NCBI GenBank assembly: GCA_963753285.1
Contig: CAVWBT010000016.1
Location: 124,001 to 188,000 of the forward strand
Direction of reading: 5' to 3'
Length of the DNA stretch: 64,000 bases
Source of the DNA: JAHEDH01 sp963753285
GTDB taxonomy: Bacteria; Actinomycetota; Acidimicrobiia; Spongiisociales; ZC4RG35
The translations under genes and the position numbers were made by a program. Below are positions 18,390 through 27,174 of the stretch, in pieces; position 1 is the first letter of the stretch; every line of letters starts with the position of its first letter. The notes under the pieces were generated by a model. The model made no database searches. It was not told where the DNA came from and was given only the letters and a program-made list of their open reading frames with translations.

Positions 18390-19495
18390 GCAGGCTCGGG
18401 CAGCTGTCACGAGGTGAGACCAACATCGACTTCGTGGGTCTGCGCAAGCGCTGGTTCACGATCTCCGCCACGCTGATCGTCATCTCACTGCTCGCGTTGG
18501 CAGTGCGCGGGCTCAATCTCGGACTCGAGTTCCAGGGTGGCACGCTCGTACAGGCACACAACGACGCCGGCCTCGCCATCGAAGACATGCGCGAGGCACT
18601 CGCTCCGCTCGGACTGTCCGACGCCCGGATCCAGTTCATCGATGGCGGTGAGGAGGTGCGCGTGCAGACTCCGCCGCTCGATCCAGATGCCGAAGTCGCC
18701 CTGATCGATGCCGTCGTCGCCGCAACCCAGACCGATCGAGTCGACGCGACGATCGAGGCCGTCGGCCCGACGTTCGGTGCACAGGTGGCACGTCAGGCGG
18801 TCATTGCGCTCGTGGTCTTCCTCGGATTCGCAGCGCTCTTCATCACCTGGCGGCTCCAGTGGAAGATGGCGGGCGCAGGGCTCGCAGCCCTCGCACACGA
18901 CATGATCCTGACGATCGGTGTCTATGCCCTCACCGGGTTCGAGGTCACCCCGGCGACGGTGGTCGCCTTGTTGACGATTCTCGGGTACAGCCTCTACGAC
19001 ACGGTGGTGGTCTTCGATCGGGTCGAGGAGTTGGAGGAGACGCTGGAAGTCGATCTGACCTACTCGGACCTGATCAATCGCGCGATGAACCAGGTGGTGG
19101 TCCGTTCGCTCGCCACGTCGTTCACGTCGCTGATGCCGATCGGGACGCTCCTGTTTGTCGGCGCCTTGCTGCTCGGTGCGAGCAGTCTCCAGGACTTCGC
19201 GCTGGCCCTCTTCGTGGGAATCGGCGCCGGTACGTATTCGTCGATCTTCTTCGCCGCTCCACTGCTCGCGATCTGGAAGGAGCGCGAGCCCGAGTGGATC
19301 GACATGCGAGAGCGCCTCGATCGACGAGCCGCAGAAAAGGCAGCGCGGGAGGCCGGCGTCCCGGTCGCCCCCGCCAAAGCACCCAAAGGCGAGTCGGCCC
19401 CTGCCGAGCTCGCCACACCCAAGAAGCCGACCGGCGCAGCGCCTCGCCCGCCGAAAGGCTCCGGCGCCAAACCCCGGCCACCGAAAGGCCGTTAG
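18386..19495 (+). CDS. secF: Protein translocase subunit SecF, with a basic proline-rich tail
   Basis: A 369-residue SecF. The N-terminal membrane helix leads to the signature LNLGLEFQGGTLVQA; the C-terminal membrane block contains TILGYSLYDTVVVFDRVEE and the following SDLINRAMNQVVVRSLATS. After about residue 305 there is a cytoplasmic tail rich in Pro, Lys and Ala (PVAPAKAPKGES, PPKGSGAKPRPPKGR) that is not part of the conserved domain and may bind membranes or ribosomes; that is inference. ATG 18386 overlaps secD (ATGA). It is the last gene of the queA-tgt-yajC-secDF run, and the next spacer holds a long inverted repeat. Confidence 0.95.
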   Translation: MSRLGQLSRGETNIDFVGLRKRWFTISATLIVISLLALAVRGLNLGLEFQGGTLVQAHNDAGLAIEDMREALAPLGLSDARIQFIDGGEEVRVQTPPLDPDAEVALIDAVVAATQTDRVDATIEAVGPTFGAQVARQAVIALVVFLGFAALFITWRLQWKMAGAGLAALAHDMILTIGVYALTGFEVTPATVVALLTILGYSLYDTVVVFDRVEELEETLEVDLTYSDLINRAMNQVVVRSLATSFTSLMPIGTLLFVGALLLGASSLQDFALALFVGIGAGTYSSIFFAAPLLAIWKEREPEWIDMRERLDRRAAEKAAREAGVPVAPAKAPKGESAPAELATPKKPTGAAPRPPKGSGAKPRPPKGR

Positions 19496-19564
19496 CTCAG
19501 GCTGTCGCCTTCACGCCGTGGGTCGCCGTTCGGCCCTGCGGACCTCACGTCGACGCGGTGGGCA

Positions 19565-19730
19565 TTCGGCCTGGCGGCCTCATGCGCTCAGGGTGGGACC
19601 CACGCCCGATTCGAGTATCGCTGCGCACGACTTGAACCGCTTTGGGATCGGCAGAAGGCCCGACCGCGCCCGATTGGCCCACAGCGGCGAAACGAAGCGG
19701 GGCCAAGAGCCGTGAGGCCGCCAGGCCGAA
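19565..19730. repeat. Inverted-repeat-bounded element between secF and apt
   Basis: An 18-base left arm, ttcggcctggcggcctca (19565-19582), has its exact reverse complement at 19713-19730. One G-T pair and one further G-C pair extend the stem inwards. About 130 bases lie between. A shorter palindrome, gtgggacccac, lies inside near 19594-19604. The core gcctggcgg also occurs in the arms of the element at 61229-61447. It could be a short non-autonomous mobile element, a large hairpin ending the sec operon, or a structured RNA. Confidence 0.65.
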
Positions 19731-19734
19731 CCTG

Positions 19735-19740
19735 TAGTCT
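19735..19740 (+). promoter_or_regulatory. Probable -10 element (TAGTCT) of apt
   Basis: TAGTCT ends 7 bases before GTG 19748, suggesting a leaderless apt-rel transcript. Confidence 0.5.
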
Positions 19741-19747
19741 CACGCCT

Positions 19748-20266
19748 GTGACCGATCTACGCGCCCTCATCCGGGACATTCCGGACTACCCGAAGCCTGG
19801 CATCTTGTTCTACGACATCACGCCGGTGTTGGGCAGCCCCGAAGGCTTCACGCATCTGATCGAACAGATGGCGGAGCCGTTCCGCGATGCCGGTGTCACC
19901 AAGGTCGCCGGGATCGAGGCGCGTGGGTTCACGGTCGCGGCTCCGGTCGCCAACGAGCTCGACGCAGGATTCGTGCCGATCAGGAAGCCGGGAAAGCTGC
20001 CGTACGACGTGCACCGCCGGGAGTACAGCCTCGAGTACGGGACCGATGCACTCGAGATGCACACCGACGCGGTCGGGCCAGGAGACAGGGTGCTGGTGGT
20101 CGACGACGTCATCGCGACCGGGGGAACGGCTGCGGCGGCGCTCGCCCTGTTGGCAGACGCCGGAGCCGATGTGGTAGCGGTTTCGGTGTTCATAGAATTG
20201 GGATTCCTCGACGGCGCCGACGCACTCGGAGGCGTTCCCTTTCATGCAATTCTCACCTACGACTGA
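19748..20266 (+). CDS. apt: Adenine phosphoribosyltransferase
   Basis: A 172-residue type I phosphoribosyltransferase that salvages adenine to AMP using PRPP. It shows the family N-terminus LRALIRDIPDYPKPGILFYDI, the region GIEARGFTVAAPVANEL and the PRPP loop VLVVDDVIATGGTAAAAL. I chose GTG 19748 because the conserved sequence starts there and a TAGTCT -10 element lies just upstream. Its 3' end overlaps the rel start by 23 bp in another frame, so the two are strongly coupled; apt next to rel is common and links purine salvage with alarmone synthesis. Confidence 0.94.
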   Translation: MTDLRALIRDIPDYPKPGILFYDITPVLGSPEGFTHLIEQMAEPFRDAGVTKVAGIEARGFTVAAPVANELDAGFVPIRKPGKLPYDVHRREYSLEYGTDALEMHTDAVGPGDRVLVVDDVIATGGTAAAALALLADAGADVVAVSVFIELGFLDGADALGGVPFHAILTYD

Positions 20267-22433
20267 CGAACTGGATCCAGAAGCGGGGTACCGGCGCGTC
20301 ATCGAGACGTTTCGAGACCGACACCCCGAGGGTGATGTCGAGGTGCTCGAGCGGGCGTATCGGCTCGCCTATGCGGCGCACGACGGGCAGACCCGCAAGA
20401 GTGGTGATCCGTACATCACACATCCGATCGCCGTCACTCAGATCCTGGCCGATTACGGTATGGACACGGCCACGCTCGCGGCCTCGCTTCTCCACGACAC
20501 CGTCGAGGACACCGATGTCACACTCGAGGAGATCACCTCGCAGTTCGGCACCGAGATCGCCTACCTGATCGACGGTGTGACGAAACTCGATCGTCTCCAC
20601 TACGGCACCAGGGAACAGGCGCAGGCGGCGACGATCCGCAAGATGGTCATCGCCATGGCCGAGGACCTGCGGGTCCTCATCATCAAGTTGTGTGACCGTC
20701 TCCACAACATCCGCACGATCGACTCACTCAAACCCGAGAAACAACAACGCGTGGCCCGTGAGACGCTGGACGTGTACGCGCCGCTGGCCCACCGGCTCGG
20801 CGTCCAGGAGATCAAGCACGAGCTCGAGGATCGATGCTTCAGGATCCTGTATCCAGGGCCGTGGGCGGAGATCACCGAGCAACTCGAGGAGCGCGCTCCC
20901 GAGCGTGAGCAATTCATGGAGAACGTGATCGAGGAGCTCCGACAGATGCTGTCGGACGCTTCGATCAAGGCCGAAGTAACGGGCCGGCCGAAGCACCACT
21001 ACTCGATCTATCGCAAGATGGTCGAGCAGGGCCGTTCGTTCGAGGAAATCCACGACCTGATCGGCATCCGGGTCATCACAGACACCATGCAGGATTGTTA
21101 CGCCGTGCTCGGGCTCGTCCACGCCCGCTGGCTGCCCGTCTCCGGGCGCTTCAAGGACTACGTGGCCATGCCCAAGTTCAACCTCTACCAATCGTTGCAC
21201 ACGACGGTGATCGGCAAAGACGGCAAGCCGCTCGAAGTCCAGATCCGTACCCGTGAGATGCACCAGTTGGCCGAGGCCGGCGTCGCCGCCCACTGGAGGT
21301 ACAAGGAGTCGGAGAAGACCGACCTGCGATGGCGGGGAGGCCTCCACGCGCTCGAGGAGTTGACCTCCGATCCGGTCGAGTTCCTCGATCAACTCAAGAT
21401 GGACCTCTACCAGGACGAGGTGTTCGTCACCACTCCGGCCGGTGACATCAAGACGCTGCCAAAGGGGGCGACTGCGATCGACTTCGCCTACGCGGTGCAC
21501 ACCGAGGTGGGCCATCGATGCGTGGGGGCGAAGATCAACGGGCGGCTCATGCCGCTCAGCACGCGACTCGAATCCGGAGATTCGATCGAGATCATCACGT
21601 CGAAGTCCGAGACGGCGGCTCCATCCCGAGACTGGTTGAAGATCGCCCGAACCTCGAGAGCGAAGTCGAAGATCAAGCAGTGGTTCCTCAAGGAGCGACG
21701 CAGCCAGGCCATGGCCGAGGGCCGTGAACAGCTGTTCTCGCTGCTCCGCAAGGAGGGTCTCGGCCTCGGGGCGGGGGAGAGGGACGCGCTGCTCGAAGAG
21801 GTCGCAAGCGAGTTCTCGAAACCCAACAGCGACGTGTTGCTCGTGGCTGTCGGCGAAGGCGAGATCGGGGCGAACACGGTCCTTCAGCGCATGTTGCGGC
21901 ACATCAGGCCGGAGACCGACACCGAGGATCTGCTGCAGCCGGTACGGCCGCGCAAGTACTCCTCTGCCGGTCCCGGAATCATCGTGGAGGGCCTCGACGA
22001 CATGATGGTGTCGATTGCGCGGTGTTGCGCTCCGGTGCCGGGAGACGACATCGTCGGATTCGTCACGGTCGGGCGGGGCGTTTCGGTCCACCGCAGCGAC
22101 TGCACGAACATGTCGTCGCTCGCAGCCAACGGCGCCGAACGGATGATCGAGGTCTCGTGGCCGGCCGAGCGAGTGGGATCGTTCTACGTGTGGGTTCAGG
22201 TCGAAGCACTCGATCGGACCCGCCTGCTCCGTGACGTCACCGAGGTCATCTCCGAGCTCGCCGGGAACATCACGGCGTCCTCGTCGATCACGGGTCGTGA
22301 TCGAGTCGCGATTCTGCGCTACGAGGTGGAGTTGTCCGACCCGTCGCAGGTGCCACGACTCATCAGTGATCTCCGAGGGGTGGACGGAGTGTTCGGGGCG
22401 TTCCGTCTGGTCGGTGAACCCGACGGCTCCTGA
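20244..22433 (+). CDS. rel: Bifunctional (p)ppGpp synthetase/hydrolase RelA/SpoT
   Basis: A 729-residue long Rel protein controlling the stringent response. Domains in order: HD hydrolase (AHDGQTRKSGDPYITHP near residue 45, HDTVEDT near 85, KLCDRLHNIRT); synthetase (RPKHHYSIYRKM near 247, IGIRVI, GRFKDYVAMPK); TGS (TPAGDIKTLPKGATAIDFAY near 395); a middle zinc-finger-like region with ARCCAPVPGDDIVGF; and a C-terminal ACT domain (about 655-729). The HD and synthetase motifs look intact, so both activities are expected. ATG 20244 lies inside the apt 3' end. Length is usual for actinobacterial Rel. Confidence 0.95.
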   Translation: MQFSPTTDELDPEAGYRRVIETFRDRHPEGDVEVLERAYRLAYAAHDGQTRKSGDPYITHPIAVTQILADYGMDTATLAASLLHDTVEDTDVTLEEITSQFGTEIAYLIDGVTKLDRLHYGTREQAQAATIRKMVIAMAEDLRVLIIKLCDRLHNIRTIDSLKPEKQQRVARETLDVYAPLAHRLGVQEIKHELEDRCFRILYPGPWAEITEQLEERAPEREQFMENVIEELRQMLSDASIKAEVTGRPKHHYSIYRKMVEQGRSFEEIHDLIGIRVITDTMQDCYAVLGLVHARWLPVSGRFKDYVAMPKFNLYQSLHTTVIGKDGKPLEVQIRTREMHQLAEAGVAAHWRYKESEKTDLRWRGGLHALEELTSDPVEFLDQLKMDLYQDEVFVTTPAGDIKTLPKGATAIDFAYAVHTEVGHRCVGAKINGRLMPLSTRLESGDSIEIITSKSETAAPSRDWLKIARTSRAKSKIKQWFLKERRSQAMAEGREQLFSLLRKEGLGLGAGERDALLEEVASEFSKPNSDVLLVAVGEGEIGANTVLQRMLRHIRPETDTEDLLQPVRPRKYSSAGPGIIVEGLDDMMVSIARCCAPVPGDDIVGFVTVGRGVSVHRSDCTNMSSLAANGAERMIEVSWPAERVGSFYVWVQVEALDRTRLLRDVTEVISELAGNITASSSITGRDRVAILRYEVELSDPSQVPRLISDLRGVDGVFGAFRLVGEPDGS

Positions 22434-22498
22434 CCCGTCACCAGATCTGACCAGGGGTCCGCGATCGGCGAGCAGCCGGTCCGATGATCGACCCACCG

Positions 22499-22519
22499 TC
22501 ATCTGTCGTCTGTCATGTG
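22499..22519 (+). repeat. Heptad repeat, three units of TCATCTG type
   Basis: Units tcatctg, tcgtctg and tcatgtg follow without gaps between rel and the conservon. The same unit recurs at 33212-33253. Confidence 0.6.
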
Positions 22520-22543
22520 ACTAGTGCGATTTTGCGCTACAGG

Positions 22544-22549
22544 TATAGT
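22544..22549 (+). promoter_or_regulatory. Probable -10 element (TATAGT) of the conservon operon
   Basis: TATAGT lies 54 bases before ATG 22604, giving a leader of about 48 bases that contains a Shine-Dalgarno-like gaggag (around 22586). No clear -35 is visible. Unlike many genes here, this operon appears to have a real 5' leader. Confidence 0.45.
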
Positions 22550-22603
22550 CCCTCGAAACCGATAGACCTCGGTACGACCCGGATCGAGGAGACAAGGGAC
22601 ATC

Positions 22604-24931
22604 ATGCTTCGGCGACTTCGCCTCCCAGGCAAGCTGGCAATCGCAGCGCTGCCGCTCGTCGTCCTCTTGGTGGCCGCCGCCACGCTCTTTGCGCTCGAGG
22701 CCTTCGAGGATGCCGATCAACAGGACTTCACGGCTGAGCTCGCGGGCACCTGGGAGCCGCTCCAGGACGTGATCGACGTCTTCGCTGCCGAGGAGGCGGC
22801 GACGCTGGCGGCCCTCGACGAACTCGTCGAACAGGATCTCTCGGCCGTGCGCGGCGCAGCGGACCTCTCAGCCACCCGCGAGACGACCGACCAGGCACTC
22901 GATTCGCTCCGCTCCCACGTCCGGCGTCTCGGCAATCCCGCCCCGATCGTGAGTCAGTTCGAGGTCGCCGAACTGGCTGTGGGCGCCGTGCGAGCGTTCT
23001 TTGACGAGTCCGGCACCTCTCCGGCGACGCAGCGGGTCCGGATCCCCGAAGGCTACGACCTCGCAGACGCCCAGATTCTCGAGATCGGTGACTTCATCGT
23101 CGCCGAGGTGTCCGACGTGGACCTCGCTCGGGAACTCGCCGGCGTCGCAGCGGTGAGCCGTGCGCTGCAGGCCGCCACGATCCAGGATCGGACCGTTTCG
23201 CTCCTCGCATCCGACGCCAGGCTGGCGACGAACCTCGAGACCGTCCGCCGGTCGGGCGTCGACGTCGCCCAATGGCTGTCCTCGTTCGAGTCGACGGTCA
23301 CATCCGGCGCCGCGCTCGAGGGCTATCGCAGCTCAGGCCTCCAGCAGGCCGTGTTCGACGCCTCTCGGTTCGCCGGCGAGATCGTCAGGAACGGGGAGCG
23401 AGCGCCGCAGGCCGTCGACTCGAACTGGTTCGATGCGTCCGAGGCGAGAAGCGCCGCGTTGCTCGCCTTTCAGCGCTCCCAGATCGACAACGTCGTCGAT
23501 CAGGCGCAGCGGGCCGCCGACGACGTCCGCCAGCAGGCACTGATCGTCCTTGGCATCGCCGCCGCGGCGGTGCTGGGTGCCGCCGCCGTCACTGCGCTCG
23601 TTTCTCGCTCGATCGTCTCCAGGGTCCGCACGATCACCGAGAGCGCCCGGAACGTGTCCCAGACCCAGTTGCCGGCGCTCGTCGAAGCGTTGCGCGATCC
23701 CTCCGAGGACGCCGTTCTCCCGACCATCCCACCGATCCGAGACCGAGGGGCCGACGAGGTGGGCGATCTGGCGCGCTCGTTCTCGGCCATGCAGTCGACG
23801 CTCGAACATGTGGCCACCCAGCAGGTGGAGGTGCTCCGCAAGGGCGTCGCCGACATGTTCGTCACGCTGGCGCGCCGCAACCGGAGCCTCATCGATCGCC
23901 AGCTGGCGATGATCGACACGCTCGAGCGCAACGAGGAGGATCCCGACACACTCGCCGACTTCTACCAACTCGACCACCTCGCCACCCGGATGCGGCGAAA
24001 TGCCGAGAGCCTCCTCGTGCTCGCCGGTACCGAGCCCCAGAAGAAATGGCGGACACCGCTCGAAGTCGACGATGTCGTGCGCGCTGCGCTCGGCGAGGTC
24101 GAGGACTACCGCCGCATCGACGTGCTCGCGCTGGAATCGGTCCGCCTCAAAGGGCAAGCGGTCGCCGATCTCGCGCACCTGGCGTCGGAGCTGCTCGAGA
24201 ACGCCACGTCGTTCTCCCCGCCCGAGACGAGAGTGAGAATCGCCGGACACTTCCACGACGAGGGATACCTCATCACGATCACCGACCGAGGAGTCGGCGT
24301 TCCTTCCCGGCGACTGGCCGAGTTGAACGAACTCCTCGCACGCCCGCCGGTGGTCGGTCTGGCGCTCGAACCGACACTCGGCTTGTACGTGGTTGCGATG
24401 CTGGCGAAGCGTCATGGAGTGAGGGTCAGACTCGTGACCGGAGCACCGGGATTGACCGCACACGTCATGATCCCCAAGGAGCTCTTCGAGATCCGGGTCG
24501 AACAGCCGATGCAGCCGGCATCCAGCGCCCCGAGCCCATCCGAGCCTCGGGAGGAGACGACTCCGCTCCGAGCACCCGGCCCGAACGGCCCTCGGCCACC
24601 GATACCCCAGTCGGCTCCCGAAACGGTCGAGGTGCGCTCCGCCCGCCACACGGCGCCGTCTCGGCAGACAGCCGGGCTCCCGCATCGGCAACCCCACACA
24701 TCGAGCGAAGAGACGCCGACGAGCACTCCCGCCACCGCCGACGTGGAACTGTCGCCCGCCGGACTGCCCACCCGCAAGCCCGGGGCATCGTTCACTGCTC
24801 CGGAAGTCACCGAGCGCTCCGTGGATACCTCGTCTCGGGATCCCGAAGAGATCAAGTCTGCGTTCAACGCCTTCCAGCTCGGAGTGACCGTCGGGCGAGA
24901 TTCGAACAAAGAAGAGGTGCATCATGAGTGA
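22604..24931 (+). CDS. Conservon sensor histidine kinase (CvnA-like)
   Basis: A 775-residue membrane sensor kinase, the first gene of a four-gene conservon. Transmembrane helix 1 spans about residues 10-31 and helix 2 about 311-333, bounding a mostly helical extracellular sensor. A HAMP-like linker follows, then a kinase core: H-box YQLDHLATRMRRN near 454, N-box LASELLENATSFSPP near 530, and DRGVGVPSRRLAEL and EPTLGLYVVAMLAKRHGV in the ATP lid. From about 630 the tail is Pro-, Ser- and Thr-rich and probably disordered. In Streptomyces such kinases work with the linked roadblock, DUF742 and GTPase proteins. I chose ATG 22604 because it precedes the basic N-terminus and membrane helix and has a gaggag site upstream. 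It overlaps the roadblock gene by 8 bp. Confidence 0.9.
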   Translation: MLRRLRLPGKLAIAALPLVVLLVAAATLFALEAFEDADQQDFTAELAGTWEPLQDVIDVFAAEEAATLAALDELVEQDLSAVRGAADLSATRETTDQALDSLRSHVRRLGNPAPIVSQFEVAELAVGAVRAFFDESGTSPATQRVRIPEGYDLADAQILEIGDFIVAEVSDVDLARELAGVAAVSRALQAATIQDRTVSLLASDARLATNLETVRRSGVDVAQWLSSFESTVTSGAALEGYRSSGLQQAVFDASRFAGEIVRNGERAPQAVDSNWFDASEARSAALLAFQRSQIDNVVDQAQRAADDVRQQALIVLGIAAAAVLGAAAVTALVSRSIVSRVRTITESARNVSQTQLPALVEALRDPSEDAVLPTIPPIRDRGADEVGDLARSFSAMQSTLEHVATQQVEVLRKGVADMFVTLARRNRSLIDRQLAMIDTLERNEEDPDTLADFYQLDHLATRMRRNAESLLVLAGTEPQKKWRTPLEVDDVVRAALGEVEDYRRIDVLALESVRLKGQAVADLAHLASELLENATSFSPPETRVRIAGHFHDEGYLITITDRGVGVPSRRLAELNELLARPPVVGLALEPTLGLYVVAMLAKRHGVRVRLVTGAPGLTAHVMIPKELFEIRVEQPMQPASSAPSPSEPREETTPLRAPGPNGPRPPIPQSAPETVEVRSARHTAPSRQTAGLPHRQPHTSSEETPTSTPATADVELSPAGLPTRKPGASFTAPEVTERSVDTSSRDPEEIKSAFNAFQLGVTVGRDSNKEEVHHE

Positions 24932-25340
24932 AGCCGCCGACTCTCTCAATTGGCTGATCGTCCGCTTCGTCGAGCAGGTACCGGCCGTTCGCCACGCAGT
25001 GGTCGTGTCATCCGATGGGCTCCCGCTCGCCGTGTCGAACGGCGTCGAACGAGAGACCGCCGAGCGACTCGCCGCGGTCTCGTCCGGATTGATCGGCCTC
25101 GCCTACGGGTCCGCTGGCCGGTTCGGTGCCGGAGCGGTCAACAACGTGATCATCGAGATGGAACGGGGATGGCTGTTCGTGACCGGGATCAGAGATGGCT
25201 CACTCATGTGTGTGAGCACCGGCAAAGACGCCGACATCGGCATGATCGGATACGAGATGGCGCTCTTCTCAGAACGCGCCGGCGACGTGCTGACGCCCGA
25301 AGTCCGGGCGGAGCTCAAATCGGTGCTGTTGGGGAGCTGA
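24924..25340 (+). CDS. Roadblock/LC7 protein (CvnB-like)
   Basis: A 138-residue roadblock/LC7-domain protein, the MglB-like partner of the conservon GTPase; such proteins can act as GTPase-activating or scaffold dimers. The fold is recognised by LNWLIVRFVEQVPAVRHAV, VSSDGLPLAVSNG, NNVIIEMERGWLFVTGI and IGYEMALFSERAG. ATG 24924 overlaps the kinase stop by 8 bp, and 7 bp separate its stop from the DUF742 gene. No membrane segment, so it is cytoplasmic. Confidence 0.92.
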   Translation: MSEAADSLNWLIVRFVEQVPAVRHAVVVSSDGLPLAVSNGVERETAERLAAVSSGLIGLAYGSAGRFGAGAVNNVIIEMERGWLFVTGIRDGSLMCVSTGKDADIGMIGYEMALFSERAGDVLTPEVRAELKSVLLGS

Positions 25341-25347
25341 CGAGCCG

Positions 25348-25692
25348 GTGTCCGAGACCCAGGGGCGTTTCGTCCGCCCGTACGCGATCACCGGTGGGCG
25401 CACGTCCGTCGATGGCCCTCCGCTCGAGTTGGAGAGCCAGATCGCCGCGACGGACCGGGGGAGGGCGAATCAGCATCGCTATCGCTGGGAGGCGGCGCAG
25501 GTCATCGCGGCATGCGATTCGGCCACGGCGCTCATCGAGATCGCAGCCAAGCTCGAGATCCCCGTCGGAGTCGCCAGGGTCGTGATCTCCGACCTCATCA
25601 AACAGGGAGCTGTCGAACTGCTCGTCGAGGAAGAAGCCGTGTCGTATTCGGAACTACTGGAGAAGGTGCTCGATGGCATCCGCAACCTCTGA
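25348..25692 (+). CDS. DUF742 protein (CvnC-like)
   Basis: A 114-residue DUF742 protein. It has the family start RFVRPYAITGGRT and a winged-helix-like C-terminal half (ALIEIAAKLEIPVGVARVVI, then LIKQGAVELL). The family is found almost only within conservons; its biochemical role is unclear, although the fold suggests protein or DNA binding. GTG 25348 begins the conserved block 7 bp after the roadblock gene. Its last 20 bases overlap the start of the GTPase gene. Confidence 0.9.
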   Translation: MSETQGRFVRPYAITGGRTSVDGPPLELESQIAATDRGRANQHRYRWEAAQVIAACDSATALIEIAAKLEIPVGVARVVISDLIKQGAVELLVEEEAVSYSELLEKVLDGIRNL

Positions 25693-26260
25693 TCGGCGAC
25701 GCACTCCGGTGAAGATCGTCGTGGCCGGCGGCTTCGGCGTCGGGAAGACCACGTTCGTCGGTTCGATCTCCGAGATCGAGCCGCTCCGCTCCGAAGCGGT
25801 CATGACGACCGCCTCCGCCGGAGTCGACGAACTGTCCGCTGTGGACGGCAAGACCACCACCACGGTCGCGATGGACTTCGGGAGGATCAGCCTCGGTCAC
25901 GAGCTGTTGCTCTACCTCTTCGGGACTCCTGGGCAGGGCCGATTCCACTTCATGTGGAACGAGTTGAGTCGGGGCGCTATCGGTGCGATCGTGCTCGCCG
26001 ACACCCGCCGCCTGGCCGACTGCTTTGCGGCGATCGACTTCTTCGAGCAGCGGAGCGTTCCGTTCGTCGTGGTCGTCAACACATTTCACGGCGAGCGACC
26101 TCACCAGTTGGAGGCCGTCCGTCAGGCGTTGCAGATCGGCAACGAGGTCCCGATGGGGTATTGCGACGCCCGCAACCGCAACGAGGTGCAGCGGGCTCTG
26201 ATCGAGCTCGTGGAACACGCGCTGGTGCGGGCTCGCAGGTCGGAGCTGGCCGGCAGATAG
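25673..26260 (+). CDS. Conservon Ras-like GTPase (CvnD-like, ATP/GTP-binding)
   Basis: A 195-residue small GTPase of the MglA/Ras-like group found in conservons. The P-loop is VVAGGFGVGKTTFVGSISEI; the switch II region is LFGTPGQGRFHFMW; a DTR-type segment (LADTRRLADCF) and VVVNTFHG take the place of the usual NKxD. ATG 25673 overlaps DUF742 by 20 bp. It completes the conserved kinase-roadblock-DUF742-GTPase order; no cytochrome P450 gene follows, unlike some Streptomyces conservons. Related GTPases set cell polarity in Myxococcus, but the role here is inference. It ends 35 bp from the end of a convergent coiled-coil gene. Confidence 0.93.
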   Translation: MASATSDRRRTPVKIVVAGGFGVGKTTFVGSISEIEPLRSEAVMTTASAGVDELSAVDGKTTTTVAMDFGRISLGHELLLYLFGTPGQGRFHFMWNELSRGAIGAIVLADTRRLADCFAAIDFFEQRSVPFVVVVNTFHGERPHQLEAVRQALQIGNEVPMGYCDARNRNEVQRALIELVEHALVRARRSELAGR

Positions 26261-26295
26261 CGGCCCCCATCGGGCGCGGGCCGCGCCGACGACCT

Positions 26296-27174
26296 TCAGG
26301 CCCGGCGCCGGAAGCGCTTCATCGCCTGTGCATAGTCATCGGGTGACCCATCGCCCTGTGAAGCCTCCAGCGCCGCGAGCTTGCTGGCGAGGACGCCAGG
26401 AGTGGGTTCGTCGATCGGTTCGTTTCCGGCCGGTTCGCCGGTGACGGGTTCGTCGGGCGATGGTGGTGCAGGTTGGGCTCCGGCCCGCGGCTCGGTCGGC
26501 TCGACCTCGATCCTGACCTCCCGAGCTCGCTCACCCGGTGGGGCGTGATGGCTCAATTCGGATTCGACGGCTCTCAGCTCGGCTTTCAGCTCGGCGATCC
26601 GGGACTTCAGCTCGAGCTGCTCGTCCTGCATGCTCCGCTTGGACTCCCGGAACTGTTTGGCCGCCACTTCTTCGCGACGCCGTGCGTCCTCGTCGATCTG
26701 CGCCGCCCGACGGCGGGCGGTCTCGAGCAGTTCGTCGGCGCGTGCCTTCGCCTCGGAACGGGCGACACGAAGCATCTGGTCGGCCTTCTCGCTCGCCTGG
26801 CGCAACACGTCATCCGCGGTCAACTCGGCCGGTTCCTCGGCTTCACCCACCGGGATCTGGCGACCGGGAGCCGCCACAGGCGAATCGGCAACAACGGTCC
26901 GGGCCTCCTCGATCGCGGCGAGGTGTCGAGCCTGGGCGTCCTCGGCGAGGCGGCGAGCCTCGGCCTCGGCTCCATCGCGCAGCGAGCGAGCCTCAGCCCG
27001 GAGTTGGGCGGCCTCCGATTCGGCTGCCGAGTGCAGTTGCCTGGCTGCCTCGACCAACTCCTTGGCCTGGAGCTCGGCGGATCCGACGATCTGGCGCGCT
27101 TCCGCCTTGGCGGTCTGCATCAGCGTCTCGGCGTCCAGGATGAGCTGCTTCAGTCGGGCTTTCTGGTCGTCCAT
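26296..27174 (-). CDS. Coiled-coil protein A (292 residues)
   Basis: A long helical protein without membrane segments. Residues 1-95 and about 120-215 are Ala-, Glu- and Arg-rich with a short repeating pattern of alanines between charged residues (AEARQIVGSAELQAKELVEA, RAEARSLRDGAEAEARRLAE). A Pro- and Glu-rich linker and a short helical end (PGVLASKLAALEAS, then YAQAMKRFRRRA) follow. I do not recognise a named family; it resembles the cytoskeleton-like coiled coils (Scy/FilP/DivIVA type) of actinobacteria only in general character. It is the second gene of a two-gene minus-strand operon: its ATG at 27174 shares a base with the stop of the upstream gene. It converges on the conservon GTPase. 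Confidence 0.7.
   Translation of the reverse strand: MDDQKARLKQLILDAETLMQTAKAEARQIVGSAELQAKELVEAARQLHSAAESEAAQLRAEARSLRDGAEAEARRLAEDAQARHLAAIEEARTVVADSPVAAPGRQIPVGEAEEPAELTADDVLRQASEKADQMLRVARSEAKARADELLETARRRAAQIDEDARRREEVAAKQFRESKRSMQDEQLELKSRIAELKAELRAVESELSHHAPPGERAREVRIEVEPTEPRAGAQPAPPSPDEPVTGEPAGNEPIDEPTPGVLASKLAALEASQGDGSPDDYAQAMKRFRRRA

Noticed and set aside
20724..22502. Long antisense frame over rel (about 590 codons)
   Set aside because: Rel has every expected domain on the plus strand; the antisense translation has the composition of a GC shadow.
23333..24949. Antisense frame of about 540 codons over the conservon kinase
   Set aside because: Same reason; the plus-strand kinase motifs are unmistakable.
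26261..26295. Bidirectional terminator between the conservon and the coiled-coil genes
   Set aside because: The spacer is GC-rich, but I could not find a stem of convincing length with a U-run on either strand.
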